From assembly GCF_001423905.1 (NCBI RefSeq), contig NZ_LMPQ01000010.1, forward strand, positions 430,802-494,801: a stretch of 64,000 nt of DNA, in the 5' to 3' direction. The translations under genes and the position numbers were made by a program. Each line of letters opens with the position of its first letter. Position 1 is the first letter of the stretch. Below, one piece after another: positions 1 through 7,859 of the stretch. Origin of the DNA: Frigoribacterium sp. Leaf186 (GTDB lineage: Bacteria > Actinomycetota > Actinomycetes > Actinomycetales > Microbacteriaceae). Under the pieces are notes generated by a model. That model saw nothing but the letters and a program-made list of their open reading frames with translations. It had not been told where the DNA came from and made no database searches.

Positions 1-17
1 GCGTCCGGCGTCCGGCG

Positions 18-323
18 TCAGTCGACGACCGAGACGTCCTTCCAGAAGGCGACGTAGCCCGAGTAGTCCTTGCCCACGCGCTCGAACGAGGTCGGGATGG
101 GCGTGGGGTAGCTCCAGGCGCGGTCCTGCAGCACGTCGTCGCCCGACTTCACGCTGAAGTACTGGGTGTCGCCCTTCCACGGGCAGTGGTACTGGGTCGG
201 GCTCTCGGTGAGCAGTTCGGTGTGGACGCTCGCGGGAGGGAAGTACCAGTTGCCCTCGATCGAGATCAGCTCGTCTTTCGAGGCCTCGGCGACGACGGTT
301 CCGTCGGTGAGCACTGCCTTCAT
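18..323 (-). CDS. DUF427 domain-containing protein
   Basis: A 101-residue protein of the DUF427 family, small cytosolic beta-fold proteins of unknown biochemical role. The family hallmarks are visible: an early VLTDGTVVAEA segment, the central YHCPWKGD motif, and the closing GYVAFWKD segment. The length is typical for a single-domain member. The ATG is preceded at good spacing by AGGAGGAACC, so this gene has a leadered transcript with a strong ribosome site, unlike many neighbours. The stop lies 18 bases from the window edge, after a short run of GCGTCCG repeats, so what follows downstream is not visible. Family assignment is firm; function is unknown. Confidence 0.9.
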   Translation of the reverse strand: MKAVLTDGTVVAEASKDELISIEGNWYFPPASVHTELLTESPTQYHCPWKGDTQYFSVKSGDDVLQDRAWSYPTPIPTSFERVGKDYSGYVAFWKDVSVVD

Positions 324-371
324 GGTTCCTCCTGCGGGTCGGGGCGACGTCAGGTCGCTCTCGCTGCAACG

Positions 372-968
372 CTACGCCGGCAGGGTTGATTCCTCGACGG
401 AGCCTGCCCGGAAGACCACTGCGACGCCGCCATCGGACGAGGAGGCGCGGGCCGCGTCGACCACGTCGCCCCGGTCGGTCGCCACCAGCTCGGCCGCCGA
501 GGCCGACGCCGTCAGCAGGTGCGACGAGGCCCGCCGCAACGCCACGGCGGCGGCGCACGCGGCAGCCGCCTCGGGTGACGAGAAGTCGATGCCGACCGCG
601 GCGAGCGCGTCGACCACCGTGCCGGCGGCGAGCTGGTCCTCGACGGCGGGCCGGAACCCGTCGGGCTCGACCGCGCCGGCGGCGACGATCGCGACGAGGG
701 CCCGGTCGCCTCGGCGGGCCTGGCGCTCGACCACGTGCCGGGCGACGTCGGCCGCCGAGTCCGCCCCGGTGACGAGCAGCAGGTCGGCGTCGCGAGCGAC
801 GTCGGTGAGCTCGGCGACCGCCCGCACGGTCTCGTCACGACTCAGCGTGCCGTGGCCGTCGAGCACGTCGACCACGACGACGACGTGGGCCCCGGGTGCG
901 ACGCGGGCCGCTCCGGCCACCCCCTGGTCGAACCTCACCTGGTACTTCTGCTGGCCGTGCGAACTCAT
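372..968 (-). CDS. ComB-like 2-phosphosulfolactate phosphatase family protein
   Basis: A 198-residue protein resembling ComB (2-phosphosulfolactate phosphatase). The N-terminal YQVRFDQGVAGA, the following VVVVVDVLD strand and the later VEDQLAAGTVVDAL segment match the family layout. Actinobacteria carry such genes without making coenzyme M, so the true substrate is unknown. The ATG lies 6 nt after TAGGCT, the leaderless arrangement common in this window. A copy of the dispersed repeat (441-450) is translated near the C-terminus as DAARASSSDGG, in a region that looks like a tolerant tail. The fold family is moderately sure; the phosphatase activity is inference. Confidence 0.6.
   Translation of the reverse strand: MSSHGQQKYQVRFDQGVAGAARVAPGAHVVVVVDVLDGHGTLSRDETVRAVAELTDVARDADLLLVTGADSAADVARHVVERQARRGDRALVAIVAAGAVEPDGFRPAVEDQLAAGTVVDALAAVGIDFSSPEAAAACAAAVALRRASSHLLTASASAAELVATDRGDVVDAARASSSDGGVAVVFRAGSVEESTLPA
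441..450 (+). repeat. Dispersed repeat family, first copy (index entry)
   Basis: Core GGAGGCGCG(G), with fuller consensus CCGAGGAGGCGCGGGTC. Forward copies start at 441, 3143, 5014, 8647, 10041, 11108, 14131, 19210, 26312, 28213, 30093, 30967, 32334, 34096, 34884, 38213, 45330, 50005, 51919, 53036, 56036, 56710, 59069, 59664, 61984 and 63220. Reverse copies (CGCGCCTCC) start near 1048, 1793, 3228, 5547, 7094, 8915, 12875, 17350, 19168, 22822, 25496, 26276, 28441, 30119, 31106, 32782, 34912, 40905, 41813, 43313, 50073, 50420, 51895, 53284, 55040, 55156, 57426, 59341, 60659, 62298 and 63714. Copies were found by eye, so a few may be missed. Matches at 24822, 43773, 44014, 44867 and 49785 may be chance coding matches. 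The core is much more constant than its flanks. Confidence 0.85.
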
Positions 969-1047
969 CGGACCAGCCTAGGCAGCCGCTGCGGGGCGTC
1001 GCCCGTGCGTGACGCGCCGTGACGGAGGTCGGTGCCCTCGACCGGCA

Positions 1048-1084
1048 CCGCGCCTCCTGCCCTCCTGCCCTCCTGCCCTCCTGC
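1048..1084 (-). repeat. Dispersed-repeat copy extended into 4 x CCTCCTGC
   Basis: A reverse copy of the dispersed repeat (CCGCGCCTCC) runs directly into four perfect tandem units of the octamer CCTCCTGC (1053-1084). The first octamer is the outer end of the repeat itself, so the edge of the element seems to have been amplified by slippage. It lies between the ComB-like gene and the gene at 1142. Confidence 0.8.
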
Positions 1085-1141
1085 AGAGCAGCCCGGACCG
1101 GGCCGACGGCCGCGATCAGGCGGCGGGAGTTGGATCGGTGC

Positions 1142-1630
1142 ATGCACGTGCAGCTCAAGCTCCGCCTCGCCTGTTCCGTCGACGTCGCGACCGACGCCCT
1201 GCGCGACCCCCGCGTGATGGTCGCGGTGACGAAGCCGCTCGTGGTCTACCGGTCCGAGTCGCCGTCGGGCTTCCCCGACCGCTGGACCGAGGAGGCGCAC
1301 CCGGTGTCGGCGAGCATCCTCGGCGTCCTGCCGCTCGGCAGCACGCACGTCGACCTCGACTGGCACGAACGCGACGGGGCGTGGATCCAGCGCGACACGG
1401 GACGCGGGACGAGCGGCCAGTTCGCCCGCATGCGCATCAACCACCGGATGGCCGTCGTGCCGGACGGCGCGGGGCACACGCTGCTGCGCGACCGCCTCGA
1501 GTTCCACGCCGGTCCGCTGGGCGTCTTGCTCTGGCCCGGGCTCTGGGCGACCTGGCAGTGGCGGGCCCTGCGCATGAAGGCCCTCGCCCCCACCTGGCGC
1601 GGCGCCTCGACCCACCCCAAGCACGCCTGA
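1142..1630 (+). CDS. Hypothetical protein (possibly SRPBCC-like)
   Basis: A 162-residue protein I do not recognise with certainty. It alternates short beta-like stretches, has a conserved-looking centre (ILGVLPLGSTHVDLDW, then RINHRMAVVPDG) and ends in a helix-rich WRALRMKALAPTW segment. That pattern recalls polyketide-cyclase/SRPBCC hydrophobic-ligand proteins, but this is only a resemblance. No signal peptide or membrane span is seen. Start choice: the ATG at 1142 lies exactly 6 nt after TTGGAT, the leaderless spacing seen across the window, whereas upstream in-frame starts would translate the CCTCCTGC tandem repeat. Confidence 0.6.
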   Translation: MHVQLKLRLACSVDVATDALRDPRVMVAVTKPLVVYRSESPSGFPDRWTEEAHPVSASILGVLPLGSTHVDLDWHERDGAWIQRDTGRGTSGQFARMRINHRMAVVPDGAGHTLLRDRLEFHAGPLGVLLWPGLWATWQWRALRMKALAPTWRGASTHPKHA

Positions 1631-1727
1631 CCATCGGTCGGCACCGACCCCCTCGAGCGGCGTCCGACGATCCGCCTAGGCAGGGGGTCCGCGCCGGACG
1701 GCAGGGTCGCCCGCATGACGGCCGGCG

Positions 1728-2231
1728 TCAGCCCCAGAAGCCGGCGTGCACGGCGGACGCCTCGTCGAACAGGGCAGGGCCCGACACCGACACCGCGCCT
1801 CCGCCTCGCGCGAAGACCTCGCGGCAGGGCAGGTCGAGGGTCGACTCGCCTTCTTGCTCGGTCACCATGCCGAGCAACTGCTGCTCGGCGAGCGCGTAGA
1901 CGACCCGGCCGATGCCGGCCCAGTGGATCGCGCCGGCGCACATCGCGCACGGCTCGGTGCTCGTGTAGAGCGTCGCGGCCTTGAGCGTCGGTTTGTCGAA
2001 CCGCTGCGCCACGAGCCGGACGAGGTTCGTCTCGGCATGGCCGGTCGGGTCGCCCTCGGTGACGACGGTGTTCTCGGCCTCGACGACGTCGCCGCGAGCC
2101 GTGAGCAGCAGCGAGCCGAACGGGTGGTTGCCGTGGTCGCGGGCATCCTGCGCGACCTCGATCGCGCGGTGCAGCTGCACCAGGTCTGCCGGGGTGACGG
2201 TGGGATCGGTGGTCGTGGTGTCGGTCGTCAT
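1728..2231 (-). CDS. Nucleoside deaminase (cytidine/guanine deaminase superfamily)
   Basis: A 167-residue zinc-dependent deaminase. The zinc and proton-shuttle motif GHAETN and the partner motif STEPCAMCAGAI are both intact, and HPFGSLLL before them is typical of guanine deaminase/TadA-like enzymes that hydrolytically deaminate a purine or pyrimidine base. The C-terminal part (LPCREVFARGGG) is more like free-base or nucleoside deaminases than tRNA adenosine deaminase, so a salvage role is more likely than tRNA editing. The ATG is 6 nt after TACGCT, a leaderless start. The longer in-frame reading upstream lacks family sequence and was rejected. Substrate specificity cannot be told. Confidence 0.85.
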   Translation of the reverse strand: MTTDTTTTDPTVTPADLVQLHRAIEVAQDARDHGNHPFGSLLLTARGDVVEAENTVVTEGDPTGHAETNLVRLVAQRFDKPTLKAATLYTSTEPCAMCAGAIHWAGIGRVVYALAEQQLLGMVTEQEGESTLDLPCREVFARGGGAVSVSGPALFDEASAVHAGFWG

Positions 2232-2350
2232 GGGGCGAGCGTAGCCACGGGTCGCCCGTGCCCGGGGCCGTGAGGGTGGGGTGTGGACGGGTGCACGACC
2301 TGTGAGGGAGCCACGGGCGCGGCGGTGACCGCCTGCGTACGGTGGCAGGG

Positions 2351-3073
2351 GTGACCGACCCGACCAGCGCCTCCTCGTCTCCCGCCGAAACCTCCGCAGA
2401 CACCGCCGCCGACACCTCGGCCGAGACCACCGCGCCGGCGCCCGCATCGACGCCCGCCCAGGGCGCCCTCGACATCGCGTCGTGGCGCCGGACGATCCAC
2501 GGGCTCTACCGCGACGTGCGCGAGGCGACCGACCTGGCGGCGGCGCACGACCTGTGGCGGCGCACCCGTGACGAGCTGTTCTCGACGCACCCGTCGACCC
2601 CGCTGCTGCCCGAGGACCGCCCCGACTTCACCGGCCTGCCGACGAAGCCCTACGACCCGGCCTGGCGCTTCGAGGTCGCGGTCGAGCCCGCCGAGCCGCG
2701 CCGGATGGTCGTCGAGACCGGCACCGACGGCGACGTGCTCTTCGACCTGGTCGGCGTCGTCGACGTGCCCGGCGTCGGCAGCCTCGACGTGTGGAAGCTG
2801 GCGCAGTACGCGGGGGGCCTGTTCATCCCGGTCAAGGACGCCCTGGCCGGCAAGCCCGGCGGCACCTACGGCGGCGGACGGTACCTGATCGACTCGGTCA
2901 AGGGCGCCGACCTCGGTGCCGGCGGCGAGCCCGGCACGATCGTGCTCGACTTCAATTTCGCCTACAACCCGAGCTGCGCCTACGACCCGGCCTGGGCGTG
3001 CCCGCTCGCGCAGCCGGGCAACACGGTCGCGGTCGAGATCCCCGTCGGCGAACGGTACGGGCGCGCGCACTGA
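2351..3073 (+). CDS. DUF1684 domain-containing protein
   Basis: A 240-residue protein of the DUF1684 family. After a low-complexity Ser/Thr/Ala/Glu-rich N-terminus of about 45 residues comes the conserved domain (WRRTIHGLYRDVR onward). The C-terminal signature DFNFAYNPSCAYDPAW...CPLAQPGN is diagnostic and may include metal- or substrate-binding cysteines. The family function is unknown; members are cytosolic and often sit near small-molecule enzymes. Two GTG starts are possible (2342, 2351). The second is chosen because TACGGT ends 7 nt before it, fitting the local leaderless pattern. Confidence 0.85.
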   Translation: MTDPTSASSSPAETSADTAADTSAETTAPAPASTPAQGALDIASWRRTIHGLYRDVREATDLAAAHDLWRRTRDELFSTHPSTPLLPEDRPDFTGLPTKPYDPAWRFEVAVEPAEPRRMVVETGTDGDVLFDLVGVVDVPGVGSLDVWKLAQYAGGLFIPVKDALAGKPGGTYGGGRYLIDSVKGADLGAGGEPGTIVLDFNFAYNPSCAYDPAWACPLAQPGNTVAVEIPVGERYGRAH

Positions 3074-3308
3074 GGCGCACGACGACGCCACGTCACCACG
3101 TCGAGATGATCCGCGGCCTGTTCTCCTAGATGACGGACGCCGGGAGGCGCGGTGTCGGACACAGCCCACCCTCGGCCCTGAGGCGTGGCGCGGCGCCGAG
3201 TCGCTGAGGCGTCCTGAGGGCGCGACACGCGCCTCCTCGGCTCGTCCGCAACACCGGCGTGACGCGCACTGCACACCCGTGCAGACCACACCCGTCGCGT
3301 TTTCGGGC
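3074..3308. other. Gene-free stretch with an inverted pair of dispersed repeats
   Basis: About 235 bases after the DUF1684 gene with no convincing gene. It holds a forward dispersed repeat (3143-3152) and a reverse copy (3228-3236), 75 bases apart. Their flanks also pair in part (GGTGTCGG against CGACAC), so the pair can fold as a long-looped stem. No promoter is evident until the hairpin region that follows. Confidence 0.6.
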
Positions 3309-3612
3309 CCCAGCCGCTAGGCTGGGGTCACTTGCGAGCCGGTCCGATCGGCTCCCTGCGTCGTAGCACGCCCCTCACCGCCTCTCCGTCCTGGCACACA
3401 CCCAGGCAGAACAGCAGGCGCGCGAAGCTCACTCTGCGGCGAAACGATCGTGCACACCTGCACCGTCGCCACACCTCGAGCCCGGCTACGACAGCCGTTC
3501 TCCCGGCACTGCCCCGCCCTCGTGCGAGCACGTCCCCGACGTGCCATCGCACCAGCAGGTGGTCAGGCAGCCTCGGCCCGGCTCGACACCGATGCCCCGA
3601 AAGGTGCACCAC
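3309..3612 (+). promoter_or_regulatory. Putative promoter and long 5' leader of the DEAD-box helicase
   Basis: An 8-bp perfect stem with tetraloop (CCCCAGCC-gcta-GGCTGGGG, 3309-3328) contains TAGGCT, the -10 hexamer most used in this window. Between it and the helicase start there are about 280 bases with no supported gene. Long leaders are common on cold-shock-induced DEAD-box helicase genes, so a regulatory leader is a reasonable inference. No known riboswitch was recognised. Confidence 0.4.
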
Positions 3613-5505
3613 ATGTCAACGAACACCCTCGACCAGGCGAACACCGCCCCCGAGAACACCGACGCCACGACCGTCGACGAGACGGCCGACGCCGTCACCT
3701 TCAGCTCGCTGGGCGTGCCCGCCCCGATCGTGAAGTCCCTCGCCGCCGAAGGCAAGACCACCGCGTTCCCGATCCAGGTCGACACGCTGCCCGACACGCT
3801 CGGCGGCCGCGACGTGCTCGGCCGCGGCAAGACCGGCTCGGGCAAGACCCTCGCCTTCTCCATCCCCATGGCCGCCCGCCTCGGCGGCAAGCTCGCCGGC
3901 GGCAACCGCCGCGCCGGCCGCCCCCTCGGCCTCGTGCTCGCCCCGACCCGCGAGCTCGCCACCCAGATCGACGCCGTGCTCGCCCCGCTCGCCGAGGCCT
4001 ACGGCATGCGCACCACCACGATCTTCGGCGGCGTCTCGCAGAACCGTCAGGTGCAGGCCCTCAAGGCCGGCGTCGACATCATCATCGCCTGCCCCGGCCG
4101 CCTCGAAGACCTCATGAAGCAGGGCTTCGTCAAGCTCGACGCCATCGAGATCACCGTGCTCGACGAGGCCGACCACATGGCCGACCTGGGCTTCCTGCCC
4201 GGCGTCACGCGCATCCTCAAGGCCACCCCCAACGACGGCCAGCGCCTGCTCTTCAGCGCCACCCTCGACAACGGCGTGGACAAGCTGGTCAAGCAGTTCC
4301 TCCACAACGAGGTGCTGCACTCGGTCGACGAGGCCAACTCGCCCGTCGCCAAGATGACCCACCACGTCTTCGAGACGCCCGACGTCGACAGCAAGAACGC
4401 GCTGATCCAGAAGCTCGCGAGCGGCCAGGGCCGTCGCATCCTCTTCATGCGCACCAAGCACCACGCGAAGAAGCTCGCCAAGAAGCTCACCGAGTCGGGC
4501 ATCCCCTCGGTGGACCTGCACGGCAACCTCTCGCAGCCGCAGCGTGACCGCAACCTCGCCGCCTTCCAGGACGGCAGCGCCCGCGTCCTCGTCGCCACCG
4601 ACGTCGCCGCCCGTGGCGTGCACGTCGACGACATCGAGCTGGTCATCCACGTCGACCCGCCGACCGAGCACAAGGCGTACCTGCACCGCTCGGGCCGCAC
4701 CGCCCGCGCCGGGGCCGAGGGCGACGTCGTCACCCTCGTCATCCCCAGCCAGAAGCGCGACGTCGCCCAGCTGATGAAGAAGGCCGACATCCGCCCGACC
4801 ATCACCGCCGTGACGCCGAACTCGCCCGAGGTCGACGCCCTCGTCGGCCAGGTCGCCGCCTACGTCAAGCCCTCGCCCAAGGCTGCCGTCCAGCAGCAGC
4901 AGGGTGGCGGTGGACGCTCGCAGGGCGCCAACGCCCAGCGCAAGCGCGCCGCCCGTCAAGACAGCACCGGGGCCCCGATCGCCCGCAAGGACCGTTCGGG
5001 TCGTCCCAGCCAAGGAGGCGCGGGTCGCGGCTCCGAGGCCGGTCGCGCCGGTGCCGGTGCGGGTCGCTCGGCCGGCTCGCGTGACGGCGGCCGCCAGGGT
5101 GGCCGCGAGGGTGCGCGTCGCGACGCCGCCCCGCGCGGTGGCGCCTCGACCTTCTACTCGACCGAGTCCGGCCGCGGCGCCGTGACCCCGGTCGCCGACG
5201 ACGCCCGGGGTGGCCGCGACGGAGCTCGCGACGAGACCCGTGGCACCCGCCAGACCGGTCGCCGCGCCCAGAGCAGCGGCACCCAGAGCGACGGCGGCCA
5301 GAGCCGCACCAACGCCGTCCGCAACGACCAGGCCGAGTTCGCCGCGTCGCTCGGCGGTTCGCGCGACGGCGAGCAGCGCAGCGGTGGCCAGCGCTCCGGC
5401 GGACGCCGCTCCTCCTCCGAGGGTGGCCGTCCCGGCTCGCTCAAGGTCGGCGGCCTCGTCGGCGGCAAGGCCCGCACCGGCGGCGGCCAGCGCGGCGGTC
5501 GCTGA
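3613..5505 (+). CDS. DEAD-box ATP-dependent RNA helicase with RG-rich tail
   Basis: A 630-residue RNA helicase. All core motifs are visible in order: Q-motif region (TAFPIQVDTLP), Walker A in the unusual form GRGKTGSGKT, PTRELATQ, CPGRLEDL, VLDEADHM, FSATLD, then VLVATDVAARGVHV and HRSGRTARAG. The last about 200 residues are low-complexity Gly/Arg/Ser/Gln, typical of RNA-chaperone tails. A dispersed-repeat copy (5014-5023) is read in frame in that tail as GGAGR. The ATG at 3613 has GAAAGG upstream; an upstream in-frame ATG at 3541 encodes non-family sequence. Likely role: unwinding structured RNA in the cold or during ribosome assembly. Confidence 0.93.
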   Translation: MSTNTLDQANTAPENTDATTVDETADAVTFSSLGVPAPIVKSLAAEGKTTAFPIQVDTLPDTLGGRDVLGRGKTGSGKTLAFSIPMAARLGGKLAGGNRRAGRPLGLVLAPTRELATQIDAVLAPLAEAYGMRTTTIFGGVSQNRQVQALKAGVDIIIACPGRLEDLMKQGFVKLDAIEITVLDEADHMADLGFLPGVTRILKATPNDGQRLLFSATLDNGVDKLVKQFLHNEVLHSVDEANSPVAKMTHHVFETPDVDSKNALIQKLASGQGRRILFMRTKHHAKKLAKKLTESGIPSVDLHGNLSQPQRDRNLAAFQDGSARVLVATDVAARGVHVDDIELVIHVDPPTEHKAYLHRSGRTARAGAEGDVVTLVIPSQKRDVAQLMKKADIRPTITAVTPNSPEVDALVGQVAAYVKPSPKAAVQQQQGGGGRSQGANAQRKRAARQDSTGAPIARKDRSGRPSQGGAGRGSEAGRAGAGAGRSAGSRDGGRQGGREGARRDAAPRGGASTFYSTESGRGAVTPVADDARGGRDGARDETRGTRQTGRRAQSSGTQSDGGQSRTNAVRNDQAEFAASLGGSRDGEQRSGGQRSGGRRSSSEGGRPGSLKVGGLVGGKARTGGGQRGGR

Positions 5506-5546
5506 GGCGACCACGCCGGTGGGGTGGGCCGTCCTGACGGGACGAC

Positions 5547-5556
5547 CCGCGCCTCC
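5547..5556 (-). repeat. Dispersed-repeat copy in helicase-EthD spacer
   Basis: A full-length reverse copy (GACCCGCGCCTCCTGAG around it) about 40 bases after the helicase stop and just before the long hairpin at 5576. It has no inverted partner nearby. Confidence 0.8.
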
Positions 5557-5575
5557 TGAGCTCTGACACACGGAC

Positions 5576-5641
5576 CGACCCCGGTCCGGACGACGCACCC
5601 GAAGGCTCGGGTCGCGTCGCCCGGCCCGGGGTCGTTCGTTT
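5576..5641 (+). terminator. Putative terminator after DEAD-box helicase
   Basis: A long stem pairs CGACCCCGGTCCGG (5576-5589) with CCGGCCCGGGGTCG (5621-5634), with one G-T mismatch. It encloses a second small stem (ACCCGA-aggc-TCGGGT) and is followed by TTCGTTT. This is the most terminator-like 3' end in the window and separates the helicase from the EthD gene. Confidence 0.6.
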
Positions 5642-5734
5642 AGCGGCCACGTGCAGACTGCGCACAGACTCCGCCGGTTGGGTGTCGATCGGACCGCCGA
5701 CGGTCCGCGCCATCCTCCGACGAAAGGCCGCCCC

Positions 5735-6040
5735 GTGCCCACCAAGATCACGATCGTCTACGACAACCCGACCGACCCCGCCGCGTTCGAGGCGGACTAC
5801 CCCGCATCGCTCGAGCTGGCCCGGAAGCTGCCCGGCCTCGAGCGCCTCGAGTCCGCCAAGGTCTGGCCGAAGGAGGACGGCACCGAGACGCCGGCCTACC
5901 GCACGCTCGACCTGTACTTCGCCGACTACGACGCCGCGAGTGCCGCCGTCGCGGGCCCCGAGGCCGCCGAGTTCTTCCCGACCGTCTTCGCCCTCGGCGA
6001 GGCCGGCCTGAAGGCGCTCTTCTCCGACATCGAGCAGTAG
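5735..6040 (+). CDS. EthD family protein
   Basis: A 101-residue EthD-family protein, a small dimeric alpha/beta-barrel often found in degradation pathways. The opening strand (KITIVYDNPTDPAAFEADY), the central LPGLERLE segment and the closing FFPTVFALGEAG segment match the ferredoxin-like fold of the family. The GTG start is preceded by GAAAGG at good spacing; an upstream ATG at 5651 would add 28 residues unlike the family. No degradation genes are adjacent, so the role is open. Confidence 0.8.
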   Translation: MPTKITIVYDNPTDPAAFEADYPASLELARKLPGLERLESAKVWPKEDGTETPAYRTLDLYFADYDAASAAVAGPEAAEFFPTVFALGEAGLKALFSDIEQ

Positions 6041-6052
6041 CCGCTCGCGTCA

Positions 6053-6117
6053 GACCCCACGAAACCGCCGAGACCCCCACGCGCGCACGGGGGTCTCGGC
6101 GACTTCATGGGGTTTCG
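6053..6117. terminator. Hairpin family A, copy 1 (between convergent genes)
   Basis: The inner stem CGCCGAGACCCCC (6066-6078) pairs perfectly with 6089-6101. The outer arms (AGACCCCACGAAACC and GACTTCATGGGGTTTCGG) extend the pairing to about 27 bp with a few mismatches. It lies between the 3' ends of the EthD gene and the minus-strand AbiEi-like gene, whose stop codon is inside the outer arm. It probably terminates both. A relative lies at 7133-7196. Confidence 0.7.
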
Positions 6118-7064
6118 GCGATCCACGGCCCGTGCGAACAGCGGGCCAGGCCGGCAGCGGACAGCTTGTCGATCATGGGGCGCTGCCTCAGGGCGTCGTC
6201 CCACGTCCACCGGGCGAACCCACGGACGCCGGGCACGGCGCGGATGCGGTCCTCGCGGAGCTTCTCGTCGACCACGACCTGCTCAGGTGTCCTGCCGCCA
6301 CGTTCGGTTCGGCCGAGGTACTTCACGAGGCCGTCGAACTCTCCGACGACCCCGCAGCACGGCCACCAGAAGTCGACCCGGCCGATGCGTCCTTCGGCGT
6401 CGTGGAACCACTTCTGCAGGACCGGTCGCGCGAGCCGGGCCTCGTACATGCCTGCCCGGCTGAGTGATTCACCCGCAGACTCGGAGAGCGGGTCGGCCAG
6501 TGCCAGGGCCAGGGCGGCCACCTTGGTGCCCCGGAACGCGGAACGGGCCTCGAGGTACGAACGAGCCACCACCCGGTCGAACGCCCGCGAACGGAGCCCG
6601 TGGTCGATCACGACCAGACCCCCGCGGAGGTCACGGGTGCGGGCGACGTCGAGAGCTGCCCGGACGGGTACGAGGGAGGGCATGCCCCACCTGGTCGTCA
6701 GATCGCCGGCGCCGACACGGGCGGCATGCCGGACGAGCGTCGACGACGTCAGGGTGCGGCAGCGCCGTCGGTCGACGACGTGCACGCGCTCGGGCCACTG
6801 GCCGAGCAGTGGGAACCCGTGAAGGGCGAGTGCCGACTCGTGCGAGACGACGACGTCCGACGTCAGCCGGCCGACGACACCCCGGACCCGCAAGGCATGT
6901 CGCTGACGTGGATCGGCCTCGGTCCAGGTCGATGCGGGGACGAAGGCTCCGGGGGCGACTCGCACGAGTTCGCCGACTCGGACACGGCGGCGGAGCTCGT
7001 GGTCGTCACGACCACCGCGCAGCCAGGTCGTCCGTCGAATGAGGTCGTCGTCGGAGGCAGGCAC
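6105..7064 (-). CDS. AbiEi-like (type IV antitoxin-like) domain protein
   Basis: A 319-residue protein of the widespread actinobacterial group that joins an N-terminal AbiEi-antitoxin-like winged-helix region (RRRVRVGELVRVAPGAFVPAS) to a C-terminal DUF559/restriction-endonuclease-like segment (GRVDFWWP...GEFDGLVKY...KLREDRIRAVPGVRGFARWTWDD). The acidic and lysine residues in that second part resemble a PD-(D/E)XK nuclease core. No AbiEii toxin partner is adjacent, so a true toxin-antitoxin role is doubtful. GTG start. Both ends are bordered by related long hairpins, so it stands as a single-gene unit. Confidence 0.75.
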   Translation of the reverse strand: MPASDDDLIRRTTWLRGGRDDHELRRRVRVGELVRVAPGAFVPASTWTEADPRQRHALRVRGVVGRLTSDVVVSHESALALHGFPLLGQWPERVHVVDRRRCRTLTSSTLVRHAARVGAGDLTTRWGMPSLVPVRAALDVARTRDLRGGLVVIDHGLRSRAFDRVVARSYLEARSAFRGTKVAALALALADPLSESAGESLSRAGMYEARLARPVLQKWFHDAEGRIGRVDFWWPCCGVVGEFDGLVKYLGRTERGGRTPEQVVVDEKLREDRIRAVPGVRGFARWTWDDALRQRPMIDKLSAAGLARCSHGPWIAETP

Positions 7065-7132
7065 GGACTCGAGCCTGGCCGATCGTCGCGACGCGCGCCT
7101 CCCGCAGCCGCCTGCCTGTGGACAACTGCACC

Positions 7133-7196
7133 AGACCCCAGAAAGTCGCCGAGGCCCCTGCTCGCGCCCAGGGGTCTGAGCGACTTGCTGGGGTCT
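7133..7196. terminator. Hairpin family A, copy 2
   Basis: AGACCCCAGAAAGTCG (7133-7148) pairs with CGACTTGCTGGGGTCT (7181-7196) with one mismatch. An inner stem (CGCCGAGGCCCCTG with 7169-7182) continues the pairing, giving nearly 30 bp. It is related in sequence to the hairpin at 6053 and lies just after the stop of the minus-strand NUDIX gene, so it is a likely terminator. Confidence 0.7.
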
Positions 7197-7212
7197 GGGG
7201 TGGTGGGGGCGG

Positions 7213-7761
7213 CTAGTGCAGGGCGCCGACGGAGGCGAGGGCGCTGCGGAGCAGGGAGCCGCGGCCGCCCTCCATCTCGGCCGCGACCTCGTCGGAGGCG
7301 GCCTGGTGCGGGGTCAGCCAGGTCAGCTCGAGGGCGTCCTGCCGCGGGTCGCAGGTGCCGGTGACGGGCACGACGTAGGCGAGCGACACCGCGTGCTGGC
7401 GCGGGTCGGTGTAGACCGACGAGCCGGGCAGCGGGAAGTACTCGGCCACCTGGAACGGCACGGGCGACGCCGGCAGCTGCGGGAACGCCATCGGCCCGAG
7501 GTCCTTCTCGAGGTGGCGGAACAGAGCGGTGCGCAGGCTCTCGCCGTACATCACGCGGCCCGAGACGAGCATGCGCGAGATCGACCCCTCGTCGGAGGCG
7601 CGGAGCAGCACCCCGACCTCGGTCACGACCCCCATGCCGTCGGTCCGCACGGGCACGGCCTCGACGTACAGGATCGGCAGGTGCTGCCGCGCGTGGAAGA
7701 GCTCGTCTTCCGAGAGCCAGCCGGGATTGGGGTCGGGGTCGGGTGTCCGCACGGAACTCAT
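7213..7761 (-). CDS. NUDIX hydrolase family protein (DUF4916)
   Basis: A 182-residue protein of the DUF4916/NUDIX-like family found in Actinobacteria. It starts with the family-typical GWLSEDELFHARQHLPILYVEAVPV and continues with EVGVLLRASDEG. A canonical Nudix box (GX5EX7REUXEEXGU) is not evident: only a degenerate SGRVMYGESLRTALFRHLEKDLG is present. Pyrophosphohydrolase activity is therefore uncertain. The ATG follows TAAGAAT by about 6 nt, a leaderless-type start. Confidence 0.8.
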   Translation of the reverse strand: MSSVRTPDPDPNPGWLSEDELFHARQHLPILYVEAVPVRTDGMGVVTEVGVLLRASDEGSISRMLVSGRVMYGESLRTALFRHLEKDLGPMAFPQLPASPVPFQVAEYFPLPGSSVYTDPRQHAVSLAYVVPVTGTCDPRQDALELTWLTPHQAASDEVAAEMEGGRGSLLRSALASVGALH

Positions 7762-7847
7762 GCGCCATTCTTACCGGTCCGGCAGCGCGATCGCGGCGCG
7801 TGACGCTACGGGCGAACAGCACCGGCCCCGATGTCGGCACCCGTCGC

Positions 7848-7853
7848 TAGGCT
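7848..7853 (+). promoter_or_regulatory. -10 element of a leaderless gene (example)
   Basis: TAGGCT ends 6 nt before the ATG at 7860. The same arrangement (TANNNT or TTGG[AC]T, then 6-7 nt, then the start codon) is seen before starts at 1142, 2351, 10640, 11182, 14173, 31035, 41859, 43706, 46346 and 50236 on the plus strand. On the minus strand it is seen at 968, 2231, 15782, 16796, 25328, 43283, 43621, 53576 and 61907. It implies transcription starting at the start codon. Confidence 0.65.
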
Positions 7854-7859
7854 CGGCCC

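Noticed and set aside
6105-7064. Mobile cassette bounded by two related hairpins
   Set aside because: Each hairpin is also at a gene 3' end as expected for a terminator, and there are no target-site duplications or transposase; kept only as hairpin families.
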